This document shows, in pieces, positions 25,194 to 34,207 of a DNA stretch of 48,522 bases. The translations under genes were made by a program, and so were the position numbers. The DNA is from Acidobacteriota bacterium. GTDB taxonomy: Bacteria; Acidobacteriota; UBA6911. The stretch lies in the NCBI GenBank assembly GCA_016934555.1, contig JAFGSS010000122.1, forward strand, positions 1 through 48,522, written 5' to 3'. The notes beneath the pieces are model-generated. The model did not search any database. It saw nothing but the letters and a program-made list of their open reading frames with translations, and had not been told where the DNA came from. Every line of letters begins with the position of its first letter. Position 1 is the first letter of the stretch.

Positions 25194-27571
25194 GGTTGCC
25201 GCCGGAGCTCCGTGGATTGTCCGCCGACCAGCCGCTGGAGAATGGCCAGGGCCGCTTCCTTCGAACGCTCCCCGGTTTCGCCCACCGGACCCACGCAGGA
25301 GGGGCACCCCTTGTCGCACTCGCACCCCGAGATCAACTCCAGCGTCCGTGCGAGCAACAGGTCGTGGATGCGGTACAGCGGCTCGCTCTGGCCGATGCCG
25401 CCGGGGTAGTTGTCGAAGAGATAGAGCGCCGGTTCGAACCACTCCCCGTCCGAGGGGGCGCCGTTCGGCGCACGAGGGGGCTCCGCGACATCGGGCGCCC
25501 CCTCCCCTATCGTGGCGCCCAGGTCGACGCGGTCGCACATCAGCAGCAGGCAGGCCACCGATTCCAGGGCGTAGAGGAGCCCGAAAAGGCCGTCCTGCCG
25601 CTCCGAAACGGTGTAGGGGAGCGCGTCGATCAGCGCGCGCCGCAGCGTGACCCAGTAGGCCGTCGTATGCATCTCGTTTTCCGGGAGCTCCAGGTTCCCC
25701 GAGCCGACGTTTTCCAGCGTGTAGAATTTGATCTTCTTGAAACCGACCACCTGGGAGCGGATCCGCACGTCCCCGTGCGCTTTCGCGGCCGGCCCGTCGA
25801 CCGCCGCGCTTTCGTCCACCTCGAGACGTTCGACCTCGGTGTAGACGATCGCCTGAGTGAAATAGTCCGCATCGACCTGCTTCACGTAGGCCTTGCGCCC
25901 GGGGAAGTCCATCCGCTCCACCTGGTACTGGATGGCGCCGTGGAGATAGATAGCCTTGGGATGGACCGTGGAAAGCGCGCTGGTGAAATCCACCTCCCCG
26001 ATGATTTTCGGCGGGCCGGTTTCGTCGACGATCACAAAATTGTCCGACGTCACCGACCGAAGGCTGATGGCGTCGGCGGGATACGATTCCTGGGTCCAGT
26101 ACCAGAACCCCCCGCTCCGGTGCAGGTATCCCGATTCGGCCAGCCGTTCGCACAGGAGTTCCAGGTCCGCTTCCCCGAAGGATTCCCCCTCCTGGAGCGG
26201 AAGCTCGAAGGCGGCGCACTTGAGATGATTCACCAGGATTTCGAGGTTGTCCGGCTGGATATAGGCGTGCTCCGGCGACCCGGAAAAAAAATATTCGGGG
26301 TTCCGGACGATGAATTGGTCGAGCGGGCGCGAGGAGGCCACCAGCACGGCGCACGCCCCCCCCTTGCGTCTCCCCGCGCGTCCCGCCCGCTGCCAGGTGG
26401 AAGCGATGGTGCCGGGATAGCCCGCCATCACGGCGACATCGAGGGAACCGATGTCGATTCCGAGCTCCAGCGCGCTGGTGGAGACCACCGCCCGGATTCT
26501 CCCCTCGCGCAGCCCCTTTTCGATCTCGCGCCGCTCCGTGGGAAGATAGCCCCCGCGGTATCCCCTCACGATCTCGGGCTCCCCCGGGGGCTGCGGGTTG
26601 TCCCGCTTGAGGTAGGTCAGGAGCACCTCGGCATGAAGCCGGCTGTTGGCGAACACCATCGTCTGCAGGCCGTGATGCACGAACGCCCGCGCGATCCGCC
26701 AGGTCTCGTTGATGCAGCTGCGCCGGATGCCCAGGAAGCGGTTCACCATCGGGGGGTTGTAGAACAGGAAGACCTTCTCCCCGGAAGGGGCCCCGCTCCT
26801 GTCCACGATCTCGACGTCCCCCCCGATGAGGCGGCGGGCCAGTTCCCCGGGGTTGGCGATGGTGGCGGAGGAGAAGATGAACCGGGGATCCCGGCCGTAA
26901 AACCGGGTGATGCGCCGGAGCCGGCGCAGCACGTTCGCCAGGTGGCTGCCGAAGACCCCGCGATAGGTGTGCAGTTCGTCGATGACGATATATTGCAGGT
27001 TTTCGAACAGCCGCGTCCATTTCGTGTGGTGCGGCAGGATCCCCGCGTGCAGCATGTCGGGGTTGGTCAGCACGATGTGAGCGCGCTGCCGGATGGAGCG
27101 CCGGGCGTCCGCGGGGGTGTCCCCGTCGTAGGTGAACACCCCGAACGCGTCCCCGAGGCTCCCCCCCAGGTCCTGGAGCTCGGCGAGCTGGTCCTGGGCC
27201 AGCGCCTTGGTCGGGAAAAGATAGAGGGCGCGGGTATCGGGGTTCTCCAGGATGGCGTCGAGGACCGGGAGGTTGTAGCAGAGGGTTTTCCCGCTGGCGG
27301 TGGGGGTCACCACCACCACGTTCTCCCCGCGATGGATCCTCTCGACCGCTTCGGCCTGGTGGGAGTAAAGTTCGTGGATCCCCCGGCCGCGATAGGCGGC
27401 GGCCAGTTCGGGCCGGACCCAGGCCGGCATCGGCGCCCACTCGGCCTCCCGCGCGCTGAAACGCTCGATGGCCGTGACGACCTCGTTGGGGGCGCCGTCC
27501 GGCACCAACTGGCGCACTATATCGCCCACTTCCATCAATCCCCTGCTGCACCGGACCGGCCGCATCTCCAT
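25190..27571 (-). CDS. mrfA: MrfA (YprA)-type DEAD/DEAH-box DNA helicase
   Basis: The 793-residue superfamily 2 helicase has all expected motifs: TPTASGKTLCYNLP (motif I), LFPTKALAQDQL (Ia), TNPDMLHAGIL, IDELHTYRGVFGSH (motif II, DELH), FSSATIANP (III), VFANSRLHAEV, TSALELGIDIGSLDVAVMAG and QRAGRAGRR (VI). The C-terminus has four clustered cysteines (CECDKGCPSC), as in MrfA and its relatives. The protein is known in B. subtilis as a 3'-5' helicase for repair of mitomycin C lesions. AAGGAAAGG precedes the ATG at 27571. It is first in the pair with mrfB. Confidence 0.92.
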   Translation of the reverse strand: MEMRPVRCSRGLMEVGDIVRQLVPDGAPNEVVTAIERFSAREAEWAPMPAWVRPELAAAYRGRGIHELYSHQAEAVERIHRGENVVVVTPTASGKTLCYNLPVLDAILENPDTRALYLFPTKALAQDQLAELQDLGGSLGDAFGVFTYDGDTPADARRSIRQRAHIVLTNPDMLHAGILPHHTKWTRLFENLQYIVIDELHTYRGVFGSHLANVLRRLRRITRFYGRDPRFIFSSATIANPGELARRLIGGDVEIVDRSGAPSGEKVFLFYNPPMVNRFLGIRRSCINETWRIARAFVHHGLQTMVFANSRLHAEVLLTYLKRDNPQPPGEPEIVRGYRGGYLPTERREIEKGLREGRIRAVVSTSALELGIDIGSLDVAVMAGYPGTIASTWQRAGRAGRRKGGACAVLVASSRPLDQFIVRNPEYFFSGSPEHAYIQPDNLEILVNHLKCAAFELPLQEGESFGEADLELLCERLAESGYLHRSGGFWYWTQESYPADAISLRSVTSDNFVIVDETGPPKIIGEVDFTSALSTVHPKAIYLHGAIQYQVERMDFPGRKAYVKQVDADYFTQAIVYTEVERLEVDESAAVDGPAAKAHGDVRIRSQVVGFKKIKFYTLENVGSGNLELPENEMHTTAYWVTLRRALIDALPYTVSERQDGLFGLLYALESVACLLLMCDRVDLGATIGEGAPDVAEPPRAPNGAPSDGEWFEPALYLFDNYPGGIGQSEPLYRIHDLLLARTLELISGCECDKGCPSCVGPVGETGERSKEAALAILQRLVGGQSTELRRQP

Positions 27572-27600
27572 GGTTTCACCTTTCCTTCACCCTTGCGCCC

Positions 27601-27629
27601 AGTCTAGCACACGGTCGGGAGATTCGGAA
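27601..27629 (-). promoter_or_regulatory. Possible promoter of mrfAB
   Basis: On the minus strand TTCCGA (27624-27629) and TAGACT (27601-27606) are 17 bp apart, 30 bases before the mrfA ATG; the -10 is preceded by TGTGC, a partial extended -10. The match is weak and I see no LexA-type operator. Confidence 0.3.
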
Positions 27630-27679
27630 AGAACGAATTGCGCCCGGACGGTCGGGGCGCGGGAAAAGGAAGGGGCGGT

Positions 27680-28606
27680 TCAACGCCGGGGTTGCGCGCG
27701 CCCTTTCTTAGCCCTCTTCTGCCGGTACAGGGCCCGGTCCGCGGTCTCCAGCAGAAGGTCGAGACTGACCGGGTCGCTGTGGACGGCGATGCCGTAGCTG
27801 ACACGGATGCGGATGTCGCCGGAGGTCGTGGCGATCGGGTCTTCCGCCAGCCGGGCTACGATCTCACGCGCCCTCCGGTCCGTGGTCTCCCGGTCGCAGC
27901 CCGGCAGCCCGATCAGAAACTCGTCGCCGCCGAAGCGGCCGACGCTGCCGTTGCGCACCGCCTCTTCGAGCCTCCGCCCGACCGATTCGAGGATCTGGTC
28001 CCCGACAAGGTGGCCGTGGGTGTCGTTGATCTCCTTGAAATCATCGATATCCAGCAGCACGATCCCCATCGGGCCCTGGTCCCCCGCGCCGGAGCGCCGC
28101 CCCAGGCGGTCGATGATCTCCCGCTTGACCAGCACCCCGCTCGGGTCCTTCTGCAAAGCCGCGATGGTCCTGCGCAGTTCCGCCTCCTCCACGATCCGGG
28201 CCCGGACCGAGTCGAGCTTCGCTTCGAGTTCCTTCCGGGATCCCTTGACGATGTACCCGTCCGCGCCCGCCTCGAAGGCGAGGGTCTCGCATTCGGTCCC
28301 CTCCCTGACCGTGAGAAAGAGGACATAGAGGTGGGGGCCCGTCCGGTATTCGTCGATGGCTTGGATCTGCCTGCAGAGGCTGATGCCGTCGAGCCCCGGC
28401 ATGTGCCAGTCCACCAGCAGGAGGTTCGGCCGCGCGGCGGAGTCGGCCGAACGGCGCAACCGCTCGAGGGCTTCCAGGCCGTCCGCCGCCTCGCGCACCT
28501 CGTACCCCCACTCCCGGAGCTGGGCGGCGATCATTCTGCGCACGGGCACATTGTCGTCGGCGAGAAGCACCCGCAGCTTCGTGGCGGCCTCGTTCCCGTT
28601 TCCCAT
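27680..28606 (-). CDS. Response regulator with diguanylate cyclase (GGDEF) output
   Basis: The 308-residue protein joins a receiver domain (VLLADDNVPVRRM, aspartate in LLLVDWHMPGLDG, and lysine in GYIVKGS) to a GGDEF domain with intact active site RFGGDEFLI plus LLDIDDFKEINDTHGH and SYGIAV. It should make cyclic di-GMP when phosphorylated, in the PleD/WspR manner. The inhibitory I-site RxxD is degenerate: RNGS stands in its place, so product feedback may be absent. There is no adjacent kinase. It has its own promoter upstream and is divergent from the ROK kinase gene. Confidence 0.92.
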   Translation of the reverse strand: MGNGNEAATKLRVLLADDNVPVRRMIAAQLREWGYEVREAADGLEALERLRRSADSAARPNLLLVDWHMPGLDGISLCRQIQAIDEYRTGPHLYVLFLTVREGTECETLAFEAGADGYIVKGSRKELEAKLDSVRARIVEEAELRRTIAALQKDPSGVLVKREIIDRLGRRSGAGDQGPMGIVLLDIDDFKEINDTHGHLVGDQILESVGRRLEEAVRNGSVGRFGGDEFLIGLPGCDRETTDRRAREIVARLAEDPIATTSGDIRIRVSYGIAVHSDPVSLDLLLETADRALYRQKRAKKGRAQPRR

Positions 28607-28641
28607 GGCGCAATCTCCCGGGCCGAAACAGGTATTGTGAG

Positions 28642-28670
28642 ATTATAGGCCTTCCCGCACCCGCTTTGCA
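28642..28670 (-). promoter_or_regulatory. Possible promoter of the diguanylate cyclase gene
   Basis: On the minus strand a perfect TATAAT (28642-28647) lies 35 bases before the ATG, with TGCAAA (28665-28670) 17 bp upstream as a weak -35. Confidence 0.4.
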
Positions 28671-28775
28671 TCCCATAAACGGCGTGATCGAACGGGGCCC
28701 GAATCCCACTGGAGACCGCGACCCGAAACATGCCATACTGAAAAGCCTGACGGACCTGTCACGGAGCGGGGGACA

Positions 28776-29762
28776 ATGCAGACCGAAAACCTGAATACGG
28801 ACCGGACGGAGACAAGGGTGGTCCTGGGGGTCGACATCGGCGGCACGAGCGCCAAGTTCGGCCTGGTGGACCGCGAGGGCTGCTGCCTCTCGGGCGGCTC
28901 CATCCCCACCGGGGCCGGCCGCCCCCCCGCGGCCTTCTTCGAGGACCTCTGTGCGGCCGCCCGGCGGCTGCTGGAGGGACGGGAGAGCCTCCTCGCGGGG
29001 GTGGGGATCGGTGCGGCCAATGCCAACTTCTATACGGGCACCATCGAGCGCTCACCGAACCTCGGCTGGGAGTACGTGGACGTGCGCGCGGAGATCGGCA
29101 AACATCTCGATGTCCCCGTCGCCGTCACCAATGACGCCAACGCCGCCGCGCTGGGCGAGATGCTGTTCGGCGCGGCCCGGGGGATGAGGGACTTCATCGT
29201 CATCACCCTGGGAACCGGCCTGGGGAGCGGGATCGTGGCGAACGGGTCGATGGTCTACGGGGCCGACGGGTTCGCGGGCGAAATCGGGCACACCATCGTC
29301 GACCCGGCGGGGAGGGTGTGTGCGTGCGGAAGGCGCGGGTGCCTCGAAACCTACTGCAGCGCCACCGGCCTGTGCCGGACCGTGCAGGAACTGATCTGCG
29401 ACACCGTGCTGGAGAGCGAACTCCGCTCCTCGAGCTACCGGGACCTGACCGCCCGGAAGGTGTCTGAAGCCGCCGGGCGGGGAGACCCGCTCGCGCTCGC
29501 GGCCTTCGAGTCGTGCGGGGACACGCTCGGGCTGAAGCTCGCCGACGCGGTCGCGCACCTCGGCCCCGAGGCCGTCATCCTGTGCGGCGGGATGGCGGCC
29601 GCGGGCGAGCTGATCCTCCGGCCGACGAAGCGGTCGCTGGAAAAGCACCTGTTCCCGATCTACCGGGGCAAGGTGAAGGTCCTTCCCTCCGGGCTGGGCG
29701 AAACCAACACGGCCGTACTCGGCGCGGGAGCGCTGATATGGAACGCGCTGGGGGAGGCCTGA
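28776..29762 (+). CDS. ROK-family sugar kinase
   Basis: The 328-residue protein has the ROK fold: VVLGVDIGGTSAKFGLV (phosphate 1), NDANAAALGEMLFGAARG with the catalytic aspartate, LGTGLGSGIVANGSMVYGAD, AGEIGHTIVD and the zinc-binding CACGRRGCLETYCS. It most likely phosphorylates glucose or another aldohexose in the cytoplasm; members can also act on N-acetylated sugars. No helix-turn-helix is fused, so it is a kinase and not a repressor. Its stop codon overlaps the start of the PHP phosphatase gene by one base (TGATG), so kinase and phosphatase are made together. Confidence 0.93.
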   Translation: MQTENLNTDRTETRVVLGVDIGGTSAKFGLVDREGCCLSGGSIPTGAGRPPAAFFEDLCAAARRLLEGRESLLAGVGIGAANANFYTGTIERSPNLGWEYVDVRAEIGKHLDVPVAVTNDANAAALGEMLFGAARGMRDFIVITLGTGLGSGIVANGSMVYGADGFAGEIGHTIVDPAGRVCACGRRGCLETYCSATGLCRTVQELICDTVLESELRSSSYRDLTARKVSEAAGRGDPLALAAFESCGDTLGLKLADAVAHLGPEAVILCGGMAAAGELILRPTKRSLEKHLFPIYRGKVKVLPSGLGETNTAVLGAGALIWNALGEA

Positions 29763-30556
29763 TGCGCACCAGTTATCACAACCACACCCTTTGGAGCGAC
29801 GGCAAGGCCACGACCGCCGAGATGATCGAGGGCGCCCGGCGGGCGGGAGTGCAGGAACTCGGGATCTCGGACCATTTCGCGCTCACCGCCGACGGCCGGC
29901 GCTTCCCCTGGTCCCTCGCCCCCGAATCGCTGGACACCTACGTTGAGGAGATCGTGCGGGCCGGGCAGACCACCAGGGATGTCACCGTCCGGCTGGGGCT
30001 GGAAATAGATTATTTTCCCGGCATGGCGGGCAGGATCGGGGAGTTGCTCGCGCCCTACCCCTTCGATTTCCTCATCCACTCGGTCCACTTCGTCGACGAC
30101 TTCGCGATCGACCTGAACGCCGGGCCCTGGGAGGATTTTGCGCAGGACGAACGGGACCGCATATGGCGCGCCTACTGGGCGCATCTGCGCGCGGCGGCCG
30201 CAACGGGGCTGGGAGACATCATCGGGCACTTCGACCTGCCGAAGAAGTTCAACTACCACCCTTCGGTCGATCTGACCGCCGAAGCCCTGGCGGCACTCGA
30301 CGCCATTGCCGGGGCCGGCATGGCCATCGAAATCAACTGCGCCGGGTGGGACAAGCCGGTGCGGGAGGCGTATCCCGCCCCCTTTTACGTCCGGGAGGCT
30401 CACCGGCGCGGGATCCCCCTCATCATCAACGCCGACGCGCACGAGGCCGGGGACGTGGCGCGCCATTTCGACCGGGCCCGGCGGCTGGCGGCCGACGCCG
30501 GGTACACCGAGCAGGTCCGGTTCGAGCGCCGGACTCGCATCCCCTACCCGCTCTGA
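29762..30556 (+). CDS. PHP-domain phosphatase, histidinol-phosphatase-like
   Basis: The 264-residue protein has the PHP metal-binding motifs: YHNHTLWSDG at the N-terminus, ISDHFAL, GLEIDYFPG, HSVHFVDDF, GHFDLPKKF, EINCAGW and IINADAHEAGDVARHFD. It resembles HisK-type histidinol phosphatases and related small phosphoesterases, with a trinuclear metal centre. No other his genes are present; the overlap with the sugar kinase gene suggests a sugar-phosphate substrate as an alternative. The start is the ATG at 29762, fixed by the TGATG overlap. The gene is convergent with an EamA transporter after an 11-bp gap. Confidence 0.88.
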   Translation: MRTSYHNHTLWSDGKATTAEMIEGARRAGVQELGISDHFALTADGRRFPWSLAPESLDTYVEEIVRAGQTTRDVTVRLGLEIDYFPGMAGRIGELLAPYPFDFLIHSVHFVDDFAIDLNAGPWEDFAQDERDRIWRAYWAHLRAAAATGLGDIIGHFDLPKKFNYHPSVDLTAEALAALDAIAGAGMAIEINCAGWDKPVREAYPAPFYVREAHRRGIPLIINADAHEAGDVARHFDRARRLAADAGYTEQVRFERRTRIPYPL

Positions 30557-30567
30557 ACGCCTCCCGC

Positions 30568-31446
30568 TCACCCCGACCGGCGCCCCGGCGCCCCGCCCGC
30601 GAACCCGCGCCCCGTCCCGTTCGCCCACAGCGCCAGGGCGAAGAGGAGGCAGCCGGCCCCGAGCCGGGCATAATCGGTCGTCTCCCCCAGCACCATCAGG
30701 CTGGCGACGATACCCACCGGGATCTTGAGGTTGTTCATCACGGCAAGGGTCCCCTCACGGACCCTTCGCGCTCCCAGGTTCCAGAGGAAAAATCCGAGGC
30801 CCGAGGCGACCAGGCCCAGGTAGGCCAGGGCCGTCCACTGGCCGGGGCTCACCCGCAGGTTCGCCCAGTCGGTGGTCGCGGACGAAAAGATCCCGGTCAC
30901 CAGGGCGGCGCCGCAGTACATGAGCCCGACGGCGTCCCGGTCGCGCACCTCCGGGCGGCGCCGCATCCGGCTGCGGTAGGCGATCTGGCCGAAGGCGAAG
31001 GCGGCGTTGGACAGCTGCAGCAGCAGGACGCCGTACAGGCTCGCCGAAAGCGCCTGGTCCGGAAACTTCATGACCGCGCCCCCGGCGACGGCCAGCAGCG
31101 CGGCCGCGGCCAGCCCGCCGCGGAGTCTCCTGCGCCTGCCGTCGGCGATGAGGGCTACGAACAGGGGGGTGGTCGTTGTCAGCAGCGCGATCATGTGGGC
31201 CGGGAGGTAACGGAAGGACGCAATATAGGCGACGTACATCAGGCCGAACTGGATCGACCCGATCAACATGAAGTACATGCGGTCGCGCTGCCCGATTCCC
31301 GACACGCGCATGAAGGGGAGCAGGAGCGCAAGCGAAAACAGCATCCGGACCATGGAGACGAAACCGGAATCGAGGTCGGCCAGAGTCCCCTTGATGACGA
31401 CGAACGAAAAGCCCCAGATGACGGAAACCAGAACCAGATACGCCAA
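30568..31446 (-). CDS. EamA/DMT-family membrane transporter
   Basis: The 292-residue protein has ten hydrophobic segments in two EamA repeats. YLVLVSVIWGFSFVVIKGTL begins the first and LYGVLLLQLSNAAFAFGQIA the second; GLVASGLGFFLWNLGARRV and VMNNLKIPVGIVASLMVLGE are typical late blocks. The family exports amino acids or other small metabolites; the substrate cannot be predicted. No ATG is available in frame near the N-terminus; the TTG at 31446 fits the family start but lacks a clear ribosome-binding site, so the start is uncertain. Confidence 0.88.
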   Translation of the reverse strand: MAYLVLVSVIWGFSFVVIKGTLADLDSGFVSMVRMLFSLALLLPFMRVSGIGQRDRMYFMLIGSIQFGLMYVAYIASFRYLPAHMIALLTTTTPLFVALIADGRRRRLRGGLAAAALLAVAGGAVMKFPDQALSASLYGVLLLQLSNAAFAFGQIAYRSRMRRRPEVRDRDAVGLMYCGAALVTGIFSSATTDWANLRVSPGQWTALAYLGLVASGLGFFLWNLGARRVREGTLAVMNNLKIPVGIVASLMVLGETTDYARLGAGCLLFALALWANGTGRGFAGGAPGRRSG

Positions 31447-31614
31447 CGCCGCGCCCCCCGGCCGGAAATGAAAAAACAGTGTCGGGCTTCATTATGCCCG
31501 GGATGCGGCCCCAATGAAAGCGGCCGGAATCGGCGCCCCTTTCGGCGGCCGCCGGTTGGGGTAGCCAAGCCCCCGCGGATTGTGGGATAGTACGGTCGCC
31601 GGAAAGGAAGGGGC

Positions 31615-32313
31615 ATGGCGAAGGCATCGGTTCTTGTCATCGACGACGAAAAGGATCTGATCGAACTCCTCCGCTACAACCTCGAAAAGGAGGGGTTCCG
31701 GGTCGAGGGGGCGCCCGACGGGGAGTCGGGGTTGGCCGCCGCCGCCCGCGGGCGCCCCGACATCCTGATCGTGGACCTGATGCTTCCCGGGATGGACGGG
31801 CTGGAGGTCTGCCGGCGCCTGCGCGCCGATGCCGGGACCGCCTCGATCCCCATCATCATGCTGACGGCGAAATCGGCCGAGGCCGACCGCGTCGTGGGCC
31901 TCGAACTGGGAGCGGACGATTACGTCACCAAGCCGTTCAGCCCGCGCGAACTGGCGGCAAGAATCCGGGCGGTGTTGCGGCGCGCCGGGGCGCACACGGC
32001 GGAGACGGGCGCGGAAACGCTCCGGCGCGGCGACCTGGTAATCGACCCGGGGCGCCGGGAGGCACGCAGGGGGGGGAAGCCTCTCGCGCTGACAGCAACC
32101 GAATTCCGGCTGCTCCACCTGCTCGCGGCGCACCCCGGCAGGGTGTATTCCCGGACGGAACTCATGGATGTGGTCCTGGGCCGCGACGCGGCCGTCGTCG
32201 ACCGGACCATCGACGTCCACGTCACCGGGTTGCGCAAAAAAATGGCCGGCAGCGGAGACGGAATCGAGACGGTACGGGGCTTCGGTTACCGGTTCAGGGA
32301 GCCGGAGGACTGA
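31615..32313 (+). CDS. PhoB-like response regulator
   Basis: The 232-residue protein has a PhoB-type receiver ([18 protein letters not shown], aspartate in [21 protein letters not shown] and lysine in [10 protein letters not shown]) and an OmpR-type winged helix ([31 protein letters not shown]-like [11 protein letters not shown] and TVRGFGYRF). GGAAAGGAAGG precedes the ATG. The closest groups are phosphate regulators, but no pst or phoU genes are near. The PhoR-like kinase gene is not downstream as usual; it faces this gene from the other strand and overlaps its last 20 bases. Confidence 0.93.
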   Translation: MAKASVLVIDDEKDLIELLRYNLEKEGFRVEGAPDGESGLAAAARGRPDILIVDLMLPGMDGLEVCRRLRADAGTASIPIIMLTAKSAEADRVVGLELGADDYVTKPFSPRELAARIRAVLRRAGAHTAETGAETLRRGDLVIDPGRREARRGGKPLALTATEFRLLHLLAAHPGRVYSRTELMDVVLGRDAAVVDRTIDVHVTGLRKKMAGSGDGIETVRGFGYRFREPED

Positions 32314-34156
32314 CCCCCCCTCCCTCCGGCGTCGTCCCGGACGCCGGGCCCAGCGGCAGCGACAGCGTGAACGTGGAGCCGTTGCCCAGTTCGCTCTCCA
32401 CCCGGATGCAGCCGCCGTGGGCTTCCACCAGGTGCTTGGCGATGGCCAGGCCCAGCCCCGTCCCCCCCGATTCCCTCGAACGCGCGGCGTCCGCGCGGTA
32501 GAACCTTTCGAACACCCTCTGCTGGTCGGCGCGGGGGATCCCGATCCCGGTGTCGGAGACCGAGAGGAGCACCTCCCCCCGCACGGCCTCGGCATATACG
32601 CGGATGCGGCCGCCGGGGGGGGTGTAGCGGACGGCGTTGTCCAGGAGGTTCTGGACCGCCTCCTGAAGCAAACGGACGTCCCCCGGGACCGGGGGGAGAT
32701 CCGGGGCGTAGTCGGCCTCCAGCACGAGCCCCTTCCGGTCCGCTTCCATGCGGGTCGTTTCCAGGCAGGGATCGATGATGCGTGAGACGGCGACCGGGCT
32801 GGTTTCCAGCGACAGCCGCCCCGCCTCGATGCGGGCCAGCTTGAGCAGGTCTTCGGTCAGGCGGCCCAGCCGCAGGGCGTGAGCGTGAATGATGCGGACG
32901 AAGCGCCGGCTGTCCTCCCGGTCCTCGAGCGCGCCTTCGAGCAGGGTTTCGGCGAACCCCTGGATGGCCGCGAGCGGGGTACGGAACTCGTGGGAGACGT
33001 TGGCGACGAAATCGCGGCGCGCCCGCTCCAGCCGGCGGATTTCGGTGATGTCGTGCAGCACCATGACCGCCCCCGTGGTCGACGGCCCCGAGCGCACCGG
33101 CGCCGCGGTCGCGGCGTAGGACCGGGTGCGGACCGAACCGGTCACCACTTCGCCCCGGACCGTTTCCCCGCCGGCCAGGGCCTTGCGGAAGAGCGCGAGC
33201 AGGTCGGGGTGGTGCAGCACTTCCACGATCGGCCGCGAGCGGCAGCCGGCGTCCCGCGTCCCTTCCCCCCCCGCCTCGATGCCGGCCGCGTCGAAAAAGG
33301 CGCGGTTGCAGTACACCACCCTCTGGCCGGAATCGATGACGGCGACCCCTTCCTCCATGCTGGCGAGGATGGCGGATGACTGGTTGCGCTCTTCCGTCAG
33401 GGTCCGGATCGACCGGTCCAGCCGCGCGGCCGTCCGGTTCAGGGACTCCGACAGCTCCGCCAGTTCGTCGTTGCTCCTCTCCACCGGCATGGGGCGGAAA
33501 TCCCCCTCGGCCACCCTGCGGGAAAATTCCTTCAGCCGCCCGATGCGGTTGCTCACCCTGCGGAAAAGGAGGAGGGAGACCCCCCCGATCAGGACCAGCA
33601 TCAGGAAAGAGGTCCCCCACAGCCTGCGGCGGAAGTCCCGCACCGCGCTGTCCAGCCGCCCGAGCGGGACCGAAAGCCTCAGGACCAGGGGCCCCTCCCC
33701 CGCGGCGGCGAAGCGCACGGCCAGGTACACCAGGTCCTGTCCGAGGGTATCGCTGTGCCGCGTCGCCCTTCCGGAGCCGGAGGCGATCGCCTGCCGGATC
33801 TCGGGGCGGTCCCGGTGATTCTCCATGCCGGAGGCGTCCCCTTCGGTGTCGGCCAGCACCTCACCCCCGGCGCCGATCAGGGTCGCCCGGACGCCGCCGC
33901 TCGAGACCCATCCGACCCATTCGCGGGGGACCGGGGGACGGAGGGATTGCGGCGGCACCCGCACGGCCATGTGCGCGAGCGCCTCGAGCCGGGAGAAGGC
34001 GCCGGCCCGGACCTCGGCCCTGATGCCCCGGGCCACGAAGAGGTCGAGGACGAGGAGCATGAGGAGCAGCAGGCAGAGGCAGAGGACGGCGGTTTTCCAG
34101 AAGAGGCGGTTCCTGGTCTTCCCCGCCGGAGATTCGGAGACTGCGACGACGGTCAT
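32294..34156 (-). CDS. PhoR-like sensor histidine kinase with HAMP and PAS domains
   Basis: The 620-residue kinase has a transmembrane helix (about 20-42), a periplasmic domain of about 135 residues, a second helix (about 182-198), a HAMP linker with the typical [17 protein letters not shown], a PAS domain (about 258-370, [20 protein letters not shown]), HisKA with His389 in [14 protein letters not shown], and HATPase_c ([38 protein letters not shown]). This is the PhoR/VicK architecture. GGGGGA stands 6 bases before the ATG at 34156; another in-frame ATG lies at 34180. Its 3' end overlaps the convergent response regulator by 20 bp; the two most likely form a pair despite the orientation. Confidence 0.93.
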   Translation of the reverse strand: MTVVAVSESPAGKTRNRLFWKTAVLCLCLLLLMLLVLDLFVARGIRAEVRAGAFSRLEALAHMAVRVPPQSLRPPVPREWVGWVSSGGVRATLIGAGGEVLADTEGDASGMENHRDRPEIRQAIASGSGRATRHSDTLGQDLVYLAVRFAAAGEGPLVLRLSVPLGRLDSAVRDFRRRLWGTSFLMLVLIGGVSLLLFRRVSNRIGRLKEFSRRVAEGDFRPMPVERSNDELAELSESLNRTAARLDRSIRTLTEERNQSSAILASMEEGVAVIDSGQRVVYCNRAFFDAAGIEAGGEGTRDAGCRSRPIVEVLHHPDLLALFRKALAGGETVRGEVVTGSVRTRSYAATAAPVRSGPSTTGAVMVLHDITEIRRLERARRDFVANVSHEFRTPLAAIQGFAETLLEGALEDREDSRRFVRIIHAHALRLGRLTEDLLKLARIEAGRLSLETSPVAVSRIIDPCLETTRMEADRKGLVLEADYAPDLPPVPGDVRLLQEAVQNLLDNAVRYTPPGGRIRVYAEAVRGEVLLSVSDTGIGIPRADQQRVFERFYRADAARSRESGGTGLGLAIAKHLVEAHGGCIRVESELGNGSTFTLSLPLGPASGTTPEGGGVSPPAP

Positions 34157-34207
34157 GGCGTTCCCCCGGATGTGTTTCATAGTATCATGGGACGGGGAGG
34201 ATGCACC

